Positions 7,964 through 16,615 of a stretch of 34,337 nucleotides of DNA are shown one piece after another; the first letter of the stretch is position 1, and each line of letters starts with the position of its first letter. The notes beneath the pieces were generated by a model that did no database searches, was not told where the DNA came from, and saw nothing but the letters and a program-made list of their open reading frames with translations. The translations under genes were made by a program, and so were the position numbers. Source of the stretch: Lachnospiraceae bacterium. Its GTDB lineage: Bacteria > Bacillota > Clostridia > Lachnospirales > Lachnospiraceae. The DNA lies in contig JAAWAR010000123.1 of NCBI GenBank assembly GCA_022792295.1, positions 1 through 34,337 on the forward strand. Direction: 5' to 3'.

Positions 7964-9209
7964 AAATCCGGAAAAACGAAATGTGATCTGGAACATGATT
8001 GGGAGCTTTCTTTACGCGTTTGCCTCAATGGTCTTAACGATTGCGGTCGTCCAGATCGCGGGCGAGGACGCGGGCGGAATCTTTACATTTGCATTTACGA
8101 CCTTCGGGCAGCATATGTTCATGGCGGCATACTTTGGTATCCGGCCGTTTCAGATCACCGATATGGGAAACCGTTATTCCTTTGGGGAATATCTGGGCCT
8201 GCGGCTTTTGACCTGCGCCGGTGCACTTGGCGTCGGCTTGGTGTATGTGTTCTGGAATGCATACACACTCACGAAGGCGGCCACGGTATTTTTGATGGTG
8301 GTATATAAGGTGATTGACGCGCTGGCCGATACCTATGAGGCCGAGTTCCAGCGGCAGGGAAAGCTGTATCTGACCGGGAAATCCAATGCGTTCCGAACGC
8401 TTCTTTCTGTCACGGTCTTTCTTACAGCACTTACGGCGACGAAGGCGCTGGTCTTTTCCTGTGTGTCTGCGGTTCTCGCACAGGTGCTTGGCTTTCTTCT
8501 CTTTGATGCGTGGCTGATTCGGAAGCTTCCCGGCGTGGACTGGAGCGTGAGGAAGGGAAAAAAATGGGCCCTTCTCAGAGACAACACGCTGTTGTTTTTT
8601 TCCGTAATTCTGGATTTTTATGTATTTTCCGCCTCCAAATATGCGATTGAGGCGTGCATGCAGGATAAGGACATGGCGGTCTATGGGGCTATTTTCATGC
8701 CGACCAGCGTAATCAATCTGGCGGCCGGATTTGTAATCCGTCCCTATCTTACGAGACTTTCGCTTGGCTGGGAGCGTGGGGAGCTTAAGAAATTCACACA
8801 CACGATTCTCGGCCTGGCCGCGGTTATCACGGGGCTCGCCCTGTTTGCGGTCGTTGGCGCCTGGTTTTTGGGGATTCCGGTATTAGGCCGCTTGTATCCG
8901 AAGCTTCGGTATGCCCTCTTGGAGTGCCGTCCGGCCCTTCTTTTCATCATCCTTGGCGGCGCCTTTAACGCCTATATGAACCTGTTTTATTATTCCCTGA
9001 TCATCATGAAAAAGCAGCGGTTAATCTTTGCGGGGTATGGATTCGTGGCGGCGCTTGCCCTCCTTTTTGCGAACCGGTTTGTCAAATGGGGCGGAATTTT
9101 TGGCGGGGCGCTCGTGTATCTGGCTTTGATGGCTGCCTTGACGGCGGTCTTTGGCTCGGTTACACTTATGTTTGTACAAAAAAAGAGGCGGGAGGCAGAC
9201 ATCCTATGA
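7923..9209 (+). CDS. Wzx-type polysaccharide flippase (MOP superfamily)
   Basis: Integral membrane protein of 428 residues with about 12 hydrophobic segments, resembling polysaccharide flippases that move undecaprenyl-linked glycans across the membrane. The N-terminal pattern (RNVIWNMIGSFLYAFASMV) matches the family's first transmembrane helix. The start overlaps the nucleotidyltransferase by 41 bases, the longest overlap in the operon, and has only a weak GGAAAA upstream; a GTG at 7982 is an alternative start that would remove the overlap. It ends in a 4-base overlap with the next gene. No Wzy polymerase is obvious nearby unless one of the other membrane proteins serves. Confidence 0.82.
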   Translation: MEVLSRLLIGRESENPEKRNVIWNMIGSFLYAFASMVLTIAVVQIAGEDAGGIFTFAFTTFGQHMFMAAYFGIRPFQITDMGNRYSFGEYLGLRLLTCAGALGVGLVYVFWNAYTLTKAATVFLMVVYKVIDALADTYEAEFQRQGKLYLTGKSNAFRTLLSVTVFLTALTATKALVFSCVSAVLAQVLGFLLFDAWLIRKLPGVDWSVRKGKKWALLRDNTLLFFSVILDFYVFSASKYAIEACMQDKDMAVYGAIFMPTSVINLAAGFVIRPYLTRLSLGWERGELKKFTHTILGLAAVITGLALFAVVGAWFLGIPVLGRLYPKLRYALLECRPALLFIILGGAFNAYMNLFYYSLIIMKKQRLIFAGYGFVAALALLFANRFVKWGGIFGGALVYLALMAALTAVFGSVTLMFVQKKRREADIL

Positions 9210-10033
9210 CGCATGCGTTTGTCGTCTGCGCCTATGGAGACAGCCCGTATCTGGAGGGCTGCCTGCGGTCACTCCTTAAGCAGACCATAAAAAGCGATAT
9301 CCTCCTTGCGACCTCCACACCGTCGGCCTATCTGGCACGTCTTGCGAAACAGTACCAAATCCCGCTCTTTGTGCGGGAGGGGGAGAGCGGTCTCAAGGAG
9401 GATTGGCGCTTTGCCCTTCGGGTCGGGGGAAGAAGGCATACGTTTGTGACGCTTGCCCATCAGGATGACCGGTATCACAGGGATTATACGAGAGAGCTTT
9501 TGGCCGCTTACAAAAAATATCCGGATCTGACGGTGTTTGCGAGCGATTATGTGGTTCTTAAGACGTGTAAAAAGCGCCTGGCGGATGGGACATTTTTGCC
9601 AAAGAAGACGCAGCTTATATGCAAAGACCGGGTGCGCTTTGTGAAAAAGCTTCTGCGCCTGCCGCTGCGTCTGCATGCTTTGGCGGATCGCAGCGCGGTC
9701 AAAAGGAGTGTTCTCTGCCTGGGCAATTCGATTTGCTGTCCGAGCTGTACCTACCGGCTTCTGCCGGATGGGAAAGCGCTATTTGAGTCGGGGTTTTCGT
9801 TTGCCCTGGATTGGGATAACCTGTGGACGTTAGCCGGTCGCCCCGGCCGCTTTATCGTCTCAGAAAGGCCGCTTGTGGCATATCGGATACACGCCGGGGC
9901 GGCGACAAAGGCATGCCTGGACAGCGGCAGACGGGAGAGTGAGGAAAAGACCATGTTCCAGAAAATCTGGCCGGAGCCGTTTGTGAGGCTTCTGATGTAT
10001 TTTTATAAGAGGGCATATAAGGAATATGAATGA
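9206..10033 (+). CDS. Family 2 glycosyltransferase
   Basis: GT-A type glycosyltransferase of 275 residues. It begins HAFVVCAYGDSPYLEGCLRS, a typical GT2 opening, and has the metal-binding acidic motif HQDD (85-88). A later CPSCTYR and DWDNLW region is usual for GT2 proteins of wall or capsule loci. The ATG at 9206 forms ATGA with the flippase stop and has GGGAGG 10 bases upstream; an upstream extension to 9086 would lie within the flippase and is rejected. Donor and acceptor are not predictable. It overlaps the next gene by 8 bases. Confidence 0.8.
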   Translation: MTHAFVVCAYGDSPYLEGCLRSLLKQTIKSDILLATSTPSAYLARLAKQYQIPLFVREGESGLKEDWRFALRVGGRRHTFVTLAHQDDRYHRDYTRELLAAYKKYPDLTVFASDYVVLKTCKKRLADGTFLPKKTQLICKDRVRFVKKLLRLPLRLHALADRSAVKRSVLCLGNSICCPSCTYRLLPDGKALFESGFSFALDWDNLWTLAGRPGRFIVSERPLVAYRIHAGAATKACLDSGRRESEEKTMFQKIWPEPFVRLLMYFYKRAYKEYE

Positions 10034-10967
10034 GAAAAAAGTGGATGTAATCATTCCGGTCTTCCGGCCGGGGAGGCTTTTTTTTGAGCTTCTTTGCCGG
10101 CTTTCGGCGCAGACGCAGCCGGTAAACCGCCTGCTTATCATCAACACAGGAAAGGAGAACTGGCCCCGCATCTGCGAAGAAGCCGGGGCGTACGGCTTTC
10201 TGCCGGATAATCTGGCAGTCTGGCATGTGACGAGAGAGGAATTCGACCACGGAGCGACAAGGCACTTCGGGATCGAACAGTCGGATGCCGAGTTCTGTGT
10301 TTTGATGACGCAGGATGCGCTACCTGCGGATGACCGGCTCCTGGAAAAGCTTGTACAGGCGCTCTCAAAGAATCCGACGGCGGCCGTGGCCTATGCGAGG
10401 CAGCTTGCCGGCCCGGAAAGCGGGCCCATTGAGCGCTATACGCGCCGGTTCAATTACCCGGCCGAGAGCCTTGTAAAAACGAAGACAGATCTTGGGCGGC
10501 TCGGGATTAAGACGTATTTCTGCTCCGACGTGTGTGCGGCCTACAGACGGGAGACATATCTGGCTCTGGGCGGTTTTATCCGGCGGACGATCTTTAACGA
10601 GGATATGATCTTTGCGGCCAAAGCCATCGGGGCGGGTTATGCGGTCTGCTATGCGGCCGATGCGCGGGTATTTCATTCCCACCGCTATACGGCCAAAGAG
10701 CAGCTTAGGCGTAATTTTGACCTGGGTGTGTCCCAGGCGGATCATCCGGAAGTGTTTAAGGGCCTGCGTTCCGAAGGGGAGGGGCTGCGCCTTGTGCGGC
10801 AGACGGCCGTATATCTGAAAAGCCATGGCGAGGCCCGATGGATCCCCAGGCTGTTTTTGCAAAGCGCCGCCAAATATGCCGGCTACCGGCTTGGAAAGAG
10901 CTATAGGAGGCTGCCGGCCTTTCTGATACAGCGTCTTACAATGAACGCGAACTACTGGAAAGGATAA
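10026..10967 (+). CDS. Rhamnosyltransferase-like family 2 glycosyltransferase
   Basis: GT2 protein of 313 residues. VDVIIPVFRPG opens the nucleotide-binding fold, EEFDHGATRHFG (71-82) matches the E-F-x-H-G-x-T-R signature of bacterial rhamnosyltransferases (RfbF/WbbL type), TQDALP (95-100) is the acidic metal motif and NEDMIF supplies the later catalytic acid. rfbC at 13741 supports a supply of dTDP-rhamnose, although the gene for this enzyme is in the other transcription unit. AAGGA just upstream supports the ATG. The final 60 residues are basic and amphipathic and may contact the membrane. Confidence 0.82.
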   Translation: MNEKKVDVIIPVFRPGRLFFELLCRLSAQTQPVNRLLIINTGKENWPRICEEAGAYGFLPDNLAVWHVTREEFDHGATRHFGIEQSDAEFCVLMTQDALPADDRLLEKLVQALSKNPTAAVAYARQLAGPESGPIERYTRRFNYPAESLVKTKTDLGRLGIKTYFCSDVCAAYRRETYLALGGFIRRTIFNEDMIFAAKAIGAGYAVCYAADARVFHSHRYTAKEQLRRNFDLGVSQADHPEVFKGLRSEGEGLRLVRQTAVYLKSHGEARWIPRLFLQSAAKYAGYRLGKSYRRLPAFLIQRLTMNANYWKG

Positions 10968-10973
10968 AAGGGC

Positions 10974-11666
10974 ATGTCCGATTTGCTGATTATTATCCCC
11001 GCCTATAATGAGGAGGCCAATATCGCGCAGGTAGTCGAACGGCTGGAACAGAACTTCCCACAGTATGATTATCTGGTGGTGAACGACGGATCAAAAGACG
11101 GGACCGGGGAAATCCTGAAACAGCGGCGGTATCATTATCTGGAGCTCTCGGTTAATCTGGGCCTGGCAGGCGGCTTCCAGGCAGGCATGAAATACGCCTG
11201 GGCGAAGGGCTATTCCTATGCGATTCAAATCGACGGAGATGGGCAGCACAGGCCGGAATACATCGCCAAAATGAAGAAGAAGATGGACGAGGGCTATGAT
11301 ATTGTGATCGGTTCCCGGTTTTTGGGAAGAAAAAAGAGGGGCTCACTGCGCATGGCCGGAAGCAGCCTGATCGAGGCGGCGATCCGCCTGACGACCGGGG
11401 CCGTGATCAAGGATCCGACCTCAGGGATGCGGCTTTTTTCCAGGCGGATGATTGAACGGTTTTCGAAAGAGCTTAATTACGGGCCGGAGCCGGATACAAT
11501 CTCTTATCTGCTCCGGGGCGGCGCCAAAGTGGCCGAGGTTGCAGTGGTCATGGATGAGAGAACCGGCGGGGAGAGCTATCTGACACCGATAAGGGCGGCT
11601 CGTTATATGCTTCATATGCTGATGTCGATTCTGTTTATTCAGAATTTCAGAAAACGGGAGGAGTGA
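10974..11666 (+). CDS. Polyprenyl-phosphate glycosyltransferase (DPM1/GtrB-like)
   Basis: GT2 enzyme of 230 residues of the dolichol-phosphate mannose synthase group, which moves a sugar from a nucleotide donor to undecaprenyl phosphate. IIIPAYNEE (6-14), VVNDGSKDGT (35-44) and QIDGDGQH (85-92) with the D-x-D metal site are clear, as are SRFLG and DPTSGMR, typical of this subgroup. There are no C-terminal transmembrane helices; membrane contact may come from the next gene product. It follows the rhamnosyltransferase by 6 bases and overlaps the DUF2304 region, a pairing common in Firmicutes. Confidence 0.88.
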   Translation: MSDLLIIIPAYNEEANIAQVVERLEQNFPQYDYLVVNDGSKDGTGEILKQRRYHYLELSVNLGLAGGFQAGMKYAWAKGYSYAIQIDGDGQHRPEYIAKMKKKMDEGYDIVIGSRFLGRKKRGSLRMAGSSLIEAAIRLTTGAVIKDPTSGMRLFSRRMIERFSKELNYGPEPDTISYLLRGGAKVAEVAVVMDERTGGESYLTPIRAARYMLHMLMSILFIQNFRKREE

Positions 11667-11671
11667 TTGAA

Positions 11672-12049
11672 ATGTCGATGCAGCTCCGTCTGGTGCTGAT
11701 TGTCGTTTCCCTGCTGACGCTTATCCTGATGCTTGGAAGGATTCGGACGGCTAAGATGCGGATTGAGGACTCTATTTTCTGGCTCGGCTTCTGTCTGCTT
11801 TTACTTGTATTCAGCCTACTTCCGCAGCTCGTCTACTGGATGGCAGGGCTTGCGGGGACGCAGGCTCCGGTTAATTTTATCTTTCTGTTCGTGATTTTTG
11901 TATTGCTTTTGCGGCTGTTTAGCCTTACGTTAAGGCTTTCTGAGCTGGAGATAAAATTTCAGGAGCTGGTGCAGCGGATTGCTCTGCACGAAAGTCTGGA
12001 GCGGGAGCGTCTGGAGATGGGTGTGGATAAAGGAGAAGGGGAAAAATGA
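11672..12049 (+). CDS. DUF2304 small membrane protein
   Basis: Protein of 125 residues with three hydrophobic helices (roughly 5-20, 30-55 and 65-85) and a charged, probably coiled C-terminal tail. It matches the DUF2304 family (PF10066), regularly encoded next to DPM1-like glycosyltransferases and thought to assist them or to move their product. A GTG at 11663 would overlap the previous stop, but GGGAGGAG at 11656-11663 leaves no spacing for it; ATG at 11672, 8 bases from that site, is the better start. The end overlaps the next gene by ATGA. No catalytic residues are evident. Confidence 0.75.
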   Translation: MSMQLRLVLIVVSLLTLILMLGRIRTAKMRIEDSIFWLGFCLLLLVFSLLPQLVYWMAGLAGTQAPVNFIFLFVIFVLLLRLFSLTLRLSELEIKFQELVQRIALHESLERERLEMGVDKGEGEK

Positions 12050-13641
12050 GGGAACGGTTACGGGAACACGCCGGTCCTCTTGCGGCCTTGCTTTTCTCTT
12101 TAACAGCCGCGGCGTGGCATTTTTATGAGACCGGCCGCGCAGCCTCGGAGGCCGGGGCCGGCTGGCTCTGTGGCCGGTATCTATGGCTTTTTGCCTGTAT
12201 GGCTTTTTTCCTGGCCGCTTTCTACGGTCTGTTTTGCATAAAGCGCCTCCACATTGAGAGCGGTGCGTTTTTGACGGTTTTAGTGCTTGGAGGGTTTTAC
12301 TCGTTTGTTCTTCCGCCGCTTTCCGCTCCGGATGAGATCGCTCATTTTATGAGCGCTTACCGGCTTTCGAATGTGCTCTTAAACGAGGCGCCGACAGACG
12401 AGGCAGGCCGGATCCGAATCCGGCGTGAGGATGATTTTTTACAGAACATGTATGGGAGTACGGCGGCCCAAAAAGGGAGGGCCGTGGGCGCGGTTCTCGA
12501 CGAGGAGACGTATGAAGCCCTGCGTGCACATGCCCTGCCGGCATTTGTGGAGAAGCCCTGGCAGGAAATGCTGTCTTCCTCCTACAAGAGCGTCGATACG
12601 ACTCCGCTTGCCTACGTACCGCAGGCCGTAGGAATCACGGCGGCCAGGCTTCTGGGGCTTAACTGTGTGCTTTTGGCGTATCTGGCCCGCTTTTGCAACT
12701 TGCTTTTCTACGCATGTATGCTGTATGTTTCTATGCGGCTTCTTCCGTTCGGAAAGCCGGTGCTGTTTGGCGTGTCTCTGCTTCCGATGGCGCTTCATCA
12801 GGCGGCCTCCTGCTCTTATGATGTGTTTGTGACGGCGCTTGTCTTTTTCTTTGCGTCCTATTGTCTGCGGCTGGCTTTTGTAAAGCCCATGGTTCAGGTA
12901 AAGGACATTTTCGTGCTTGCCGTCACGCTTGCGGCTCTGGGGCCATGCAAGTTCGTGTATGGGGCCGTATCAGGCTTTTTGCTTCTTGTCCCGGTCAGGA
13001 AATTCGGAGGCCCACGAAAATGGGCCGCCTCGGCCGCCGCCGTATTATTTGCATATGCGGCTGCCGTAGCGTTTGCAAGCTTTGGCGGCATCCCTGCCGA
13101 AAGTGGGCTCTCTGCCAATGTCGTGGAGTGGGCCGGTGAGGAGGGCTATTGCCTGGGATATTTTCGCGATCATCCAGAGACGCTGTTTCGTATGGTGTAT
13201 GAGACGTTTGCCATGCAGGGCGGCGAATGGTTTTTGACGATGTTGGGTGCAAAGCTGGGCGGATTGGATCCGGTGTTAAACGTCCCGTTTGCCGCCCTTT
13301 TTGTCTTCTTTGCCTGTCTGGTTCTTATGTCGCTTCCGAGTGTGGGAGAGGCGCTGTATCTGACGGGTATGCATAAATTTTGGATCGTTGCTTCCGCGTC
13401 AGCGGCCCTTTTGGGGATGATGGCGGCCATGCTTTTATCCTGGACGCCGTTAAGTTCTCCGGTAATTCAGGGCGTCCAGGGGAGATACCTGCTTCCGTTT
13501 CTGCCGTTTGTGCTTTTGATGCTAAAGAGCGGGCGGATCCGACGTGCTTTGGGGAGCGATGCGCGGCTTCTCTTTTATATGTGCGTCTTGGATGGGTACG
13601 TGCTTCTGCGGCTGTTTAGTATTGTCAGCCTGCGATTATAG
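12046..13641 (+). CDS. DUF2142 polytopic membrane protein, possible GT-C glycosyltransferase
   Basis: Membrane protein of 531 residues with about 11-12 helices. The block FVLPPLSAPDEIAHFMSAYR in the first external loop is the DUF2142 (PF09913) signature; an acidic D-E pair in that position is what GT-C glycosyltransferases use to bind polyprenyl-phosphate sugars. A soluble stretch of about 90 residues follows. The preceding polyprenyl-phosphate glycosyltransferase and DUF2304 genes suggest it takes the lipid-linked sugar and adds it to the glycan outside the membrane; this is inference, and polymerase or ligase activity is also possible. It is the last gene of the first unit and contains the promoter for the next at its 3' end. 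Confidence 0.72.
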   Translation: MRERLREHAGPLAALLFSLTAAAWHFYETGRAASEAGAGWLCGRYLWLFACMAFFLAAFYGLFCIKRLHIESGAFLTVLVLGGFYSFVLPPLSAPDEIAHFMSAYRLSNVLLNEAPTDEAGRIRIRREDDFLQNMYGSTAAQKGRAVGAVLDEETYEALRAHALPAFVEKPWQEMLSSSYKSVDTTPLAYVPQAVGITAARLLGLNCVLLAYLARFCNLLFYACMLYVSMRLLPFGKPVLFGVSLLPMALHQAASCSYDVFVTALVFFFASYCLRLAFVKPMVQVKDIFVLAVTLAALGPCKFVYGAVSGFLLLVPVRKFGGPRKWAASAAAVLFAYAAAVAFASFGGIPAESGLSANVVEWAGEEGYCLGYFRDHPETLFRMVYETFAMQGGEWFLTMLGAKLGGLDPVLNVPFAALFVFFACLVLMSLPSVGEALYLTGMHKFWIVASASAALLGMMAAMLLSWTPLSSPVIQGVQGRYLLPFLPFVLLMLKSGRIRRALGSDARLLFYMCVLDGYVLLRLFSIVSLRL

Positions 13642-13650
13642 TGGTATATT
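13622..13650 (+). promoter_or_regulatory. Promoter for the rfbC-exporter unit
   Basis: TTGTCA (13622-13627) and TATATT (13645-13650) are 17 bases apart, with the -35 box inside the end of the DUF2142 gene. A leader of about 85 bases follows, with a short GCGC-AGT-GCGC hairpin at 13704-13714 and a T-run (13719-13724) that is too weak to call a terminator. Confidence 0.65.
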
Positions 13651-13740
13651 AAAAGGCAAGGCATTTTTGGATCAATGATAAAAAGACTGTGACGGGTCTG
13701 GAGGCGCAGTGCGCACACTTTTTTATAGAGAGGAAAAGAA

Positions 13741-14316
13741 ATGGGAAAGATTAAAGTAACCCCTTGTATGGCAGAAGGGAAAACGATCGAAGGGCTTTTT
13801 GTGATCGAGCCGACCGTATTTAAGGATGAACGCGGGTATTTTGTAGAAACATATAACCAGAATGATTTTAAAGAGGCAGGGCTTGACATGGTATTCGTTC
13901 AGGACAATCAGTCCATGTCAGTGCGGGGGGTGCTCCGCGGGCTGCATTATCAGAAGCAGTTTCCCCAGGGAAAGCTGGTACGCGCCGTGAGAGGGACCGT
14001 GTTTGACGTGGCGGTGGATCTGCGGACGCATTCGGCCACTTATGGGAAATGGTTCGGCGTCGAGCTGTCGGCGGAGAACAAGAAACAGTTTTATATTCCC
14101 GAGGGGTTTGCGCACGGTTTCCTGGTGCTCTCTGACGAGGCAGAGTTTGCTTACAAGTGTACCGATTTTTACCATCCGGGAGACGAGGGAGGACTTTTTT
14201 GGAGCGATCCGTCCATTGGGATCAAATGGCCCATCGCGGACGATATGAAGCTCATCCTTTCCGATAAGGATACAAAATGGGGCGGCATTGACGAGACGTT
14301 TAAATTCGAACGGTAA
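13741..14316 (+). CDS. rfbC: dTDP-4-dehydrorhamnose 3,5-epimerase
   Basis: Cupin-fold epimerase of 191 residues making dTDP-4-keto-L-rhamnose, the third step of dTDP-L-rhamnose synthesis. FKDERGYFVETY (27-38), RGLHYQ with the catalytic histidine H69, IPEGFAHGF (119-127) and FAYKCTDFYHP with Y138 are all conserved. AGAGGAAAAG precedes the ATG. The other three genes of the pathway (rfbA, rfbB, rfbD) are not in this window and must be elsewhere if rhamnose is made. It is the first gene behind the 13622 promoter and lies directly before the exporter genes. Confidence 0.95.
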   Translation: MGKIKVTPCMAEGKTIEGLFVIEPTVFKDERGYFVETYNQNDFKEAGLDMVFVQDNQSMSVRGVLRGLHYQKQFPQGKLVRAVRGTVFDVAVDLRTHSATYGKWFGVELSAENKKQFYIPEGFAHGFLVLSDEAEFAYKCTDFYHPGDEGGLFWSDPSIGIKWPIADDMKLILSDKDTKWGGIDETFKFER

Positions 14317-14339
14317 CGAACGGGAAAGGTTGTTTTGGC

Positions 14340-15158
14340 GTGAAATATGTAATTTCCCTGATCAGGGAGCTTGTAGATAAAAGACGGCTTTTATGGGAGC
14401 TTTCCAAGGCGGATTTTAAAAAGCGGTTTGTGGGCTCGTATTTCGGCGTGGTTTGGATGTTTGTTCAGCCGGTTGTGACGGTGCTCATCTACTGGCTGAT
14501 CTTCGGGCCGATCGGCTTTAAAAGTGCCCCTCCGGTCCCGGGCGCTTCCTATGTTCAGTGGCTGGTGCCGGGCATTGCACCGTGGTTTTTCTTTTCCGAG
14601 GCGTTAAACACAGGGACAGGCTGTCTGCAGGAATATAACTACCTCGTAAAAAAGGTGGTCTTTCGGGTGGAAATCCTGCCGGTGATCAAGCTGCTTTCGT
14701 GCCTGTTTGTGCACGTATTTTTTGTAAGTATCATGTTTGCGGTGTTTCTTGTAAGCGGACGTCTGCCAATGGCTTCCTGGTTCCAGATTGTATACTATGC
14801 GTTTGCGGCCACGATGCTTGCGCTTGCGCTCTCGTATTTTACGAGCGCAATTCAGGTCTTCTTTAAGGATATGACCCAAATCGTCAGTATCTGCTTACAA
14901 TTTGGGATGTGGCTTACGCCGATCATGTACAGTGAGCAGCTCTTTGTGGACAAGGGGATTACGATCGCGCCGTTTATTCTGAAGCTCAATCCTTTCTATT
15001 ATATAGCGGCCGGCTACCGAGACAGCATGCTGACCGGAGACCTGTTTTTTATGCGGCCGACACTGACGGTATATTTTTGGACAGTGACACTTCTTTTGAT
15101 GGCAGTGGGGCTTAAGGTGTTTAAGCGGCTCAGGCCGCATTTTGCGGATGTGCTTTAG
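14340..15158 (+). CDS. ABC-2 type polysaccharide export permease (Wzm/TagG-like)
   Basis: Membrane subunit of 272 residues of an ABC exporter for O-antigen, teichoic acid or similar glycans. The N-terminal motif LWELSKADFKKRFVGSYFG is the cytoplasmic coupling region typical of the family, followed by six hydrophobic segments and the conserved LKLNPFYYIAAGYRD near residue 220. The start is GTG at 14340 with GGGAAAGG about 11 bases upstream; no closer in-frame start fits. The ATPase gene follows after 139 bases. The substrate is expected to be an undecaprenyl-diphosphate-linked, fully polymerised chain. Confidence 0.9.
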   Translation: MKYVISLIRELVDKRRLLWELSKADFKKRFVGSYFGVVWMFVQPVVTVLIYWLIFGPIGFKSAPPVPGASYVQWLVPGIAPWFFFSEALNTGTGCLQEYNYLVKKVVFRVEILPVIKLLSCLFVHVFFVSIMFAVFLVSGRLPMASWFQIVYYAFAATMLALALSYFTSAIQVFFKDMTQIVSICLQFGMWLTPIMYSEQLFVDKGITIAPFILKLNPFYYIAAGYRDSMLTGDLFFMRPTLTVYFWTVTLLLMAVGLKVFKRLRPHFADVL

Positions 15159-15297
15159 ATGCTGCTTGGAAAGTTCGGCGCCAGCGTGCGGAACTGGGGG
15201 CATAGGGGTTACTGTGTGTTTGTTGCTGCGTCCGCTGCCGGATGCATGAAGGTTTTGAAGGGTTTCAAGAAAACAGTGCGATTTTCAGGAGGATCGG

Positions 15298-16602
15298 ATG
15301 TCCGAATTTGCGATTGAAGTACAGAGTGTGACAAAGATTTACCGGCTGTATGAGAAGCCGATCGACCGGTTAAAGGAGGCGCTGAACCCGCGCCACCGGG
15401 AATACCATAAGGATTTTTACGCGCTGCATGGCCTGTCGTTTCAGGTTAAGAAGGGGCAGACCGTAGGAATCATCGGGACCAATGGCTCGGGTAAATCAAC
15501 GATTTTAAAAATCATCACCGGCGTACTCACGCCGACGACCGGCAATGTCTTTGTAGATGGAAAAATCTCGGCGCTTTTGGAACTAGGCGCCGGATTTAAT
15601 ATGGATTATACCGGGATCGAAAATATTTATATGAACGGCACAATGATGGGCTTTACAAAAAAGGAGATGGACGAAAAGCTCCAGGATATTCTGGATTTTG
15701 CGGACATCGGAGATTTCGTCCATCAGCCGGTCAAGACGTATTCCAGCGGCATGTTCGTGCGGCTGGCGTTTGCGTTAGCAATCAATGTGGAGCCGGAAAT
15801 CCTGATCGTGGATGAGGCGCTGTCGGTGGGCGATGTATTCTTCCAGGCAAAGTGCTACAGGCGGATGGAGGAAATCCGCAAAAACGGCACAACAATCCTC
15901 ATGGTGACGCACGATATGGGAAGCATCATCAAATACTGTGACAAGGTTGTCCTTTTAAACCGCGGCGAATTTATCGCAGAGGGAGAGGCAGGGCGGATGG
16001 TCGATCTGTATAAGAAGATCCTCGCAAACCAGCTGGATTCGCTTCAGGAGGAGCTGGAGCAGGCAGCAGATGAAAAGAGCGGCGCAAAAGGGCGGGAGGA
16101 GGAGCCCGGTGGGCAGGCGCTTATGAAAGAAAAAATCACGATCAACGCGAACCGGACCGAGTACGGGGACGGGCGGGCCGAAATTTTTGACCTGGGCCTG
16201 TTTGACGCGAGAGGCAATCTGACAAATCTGCTTTTAAAAGGTGAGATGTTTACGATTAAGGAACGGATCCGCTTTCATGCGCCGCTAAAATGCCCGATTT
16301 TTACGTATACGATCAAGGACAAAAAGGGGACCGACCTCTCCGGCACCAACACGATGTATGAGGGAGCGGACATACAGCCGGTCGCAGCCGGTGATGTGTA
16401 CGACGTAGCGTTTACGCAGAAAATGACGCTCCAGGGCGGGGAGTATCTTTTGTCTATGAGCTGTACGGGCTTTGAGGGTGAGGAGCATGTGGTCTATCAC
16501 AGGCTGTATGATGTGGCAAATCTCACCGTGATCTCCAATAAAAACACGGTTGGAGTGTACGATATGGAGTCCGAGGTGGAAACGAGGCTGACACGGGCGT
16601 AA
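15298..16602 (+). CDS. Polysaccharide ABC exporter ATPase with C-terminal glycan-binding domain (Wzt-like)
   Basis: ATPase of 434 residues driving the permease encoded at 14340. Walker A GTNGSGKS (60-67), signature YSSGM (148-152), Walker B ILIVDE (168-173) and switch histidine H205 are present. After a charged linker (250-280) comes a beta-rich domain (about 281-425) of the Wzt C-terminal type (PF14524). In E. coli O8/O9a and related systems this domain recognises the modified non-reducing end of the finished chain before export. Here the genes immediately downstream encode a methyltransferase and a kinase-like fusion that could make such a cap. AGGAGG at 15287-15292 supports the ATG. Confidence 0.92.
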   Translation: MSEFAIEVQSVTKIYRLYEKPIDRLKEALNPRHREYHKDFYALHGLSFQVKKGQTVGIIGTNGSGKSTILKIITGVLTPTTGNVFVDGKISALLELGAGFNMDYTGIENIYMNGTMMGFTKKEMDEKLQDILDFADIGDFVHQPVKTYSSGMFVRLAFALAINVEPEILIVDEALSVGDVFFQAKCYRRMEEIRKNGTTILMVTHDMGSIIKYCDKVVLLNRGEFIAEGEAGRMVDLYKKILANQLDSLQEELEQAADEKSGAKGREEEPGGQALMKEKITINANRTEYGDGRAEIFDLGLFDARGNLTNLLLKGEMFTIKERIRFHAPLKCPIFTYTIKDKKGTDLSGTNTMYEGADIQPVAAGDVYDVAFTQKMTLQGGEYLLSMSCTGFEGEEHVVYHRLYDVANLTVISNKNTVGVYDMESEVETRLTRA

Positions 16603-16615
16603 GGGGAAAGAGACG

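Noticed and set aside
9086-9205. N-terminal extension of the family 2 glycosyltransferase by 40 codons
   Set aside because: The extension lies wholly within the flippase gene; the ATG at 9206 has GGGAGG upstream and begins exactly at the glycosyltransferase fold.
13704-13724. GCGC-AGT-GCGC hairpin followed by a T-run before rfbC, as a terminator
   Set aside because: The stem is only 4 bp and the T-run starts 4 bases after it; the promoter lies upstream, so a working terminator here would silence rfbC and the exporter.
15159-15317. A 52-codon frame starting directly after the ABC permease stop
   Set aside because: No ribosome binding site lies before its ATG, the product has no recognisable pattern, and it runs into the ATPase gene, which has its own strong AGGAGG.
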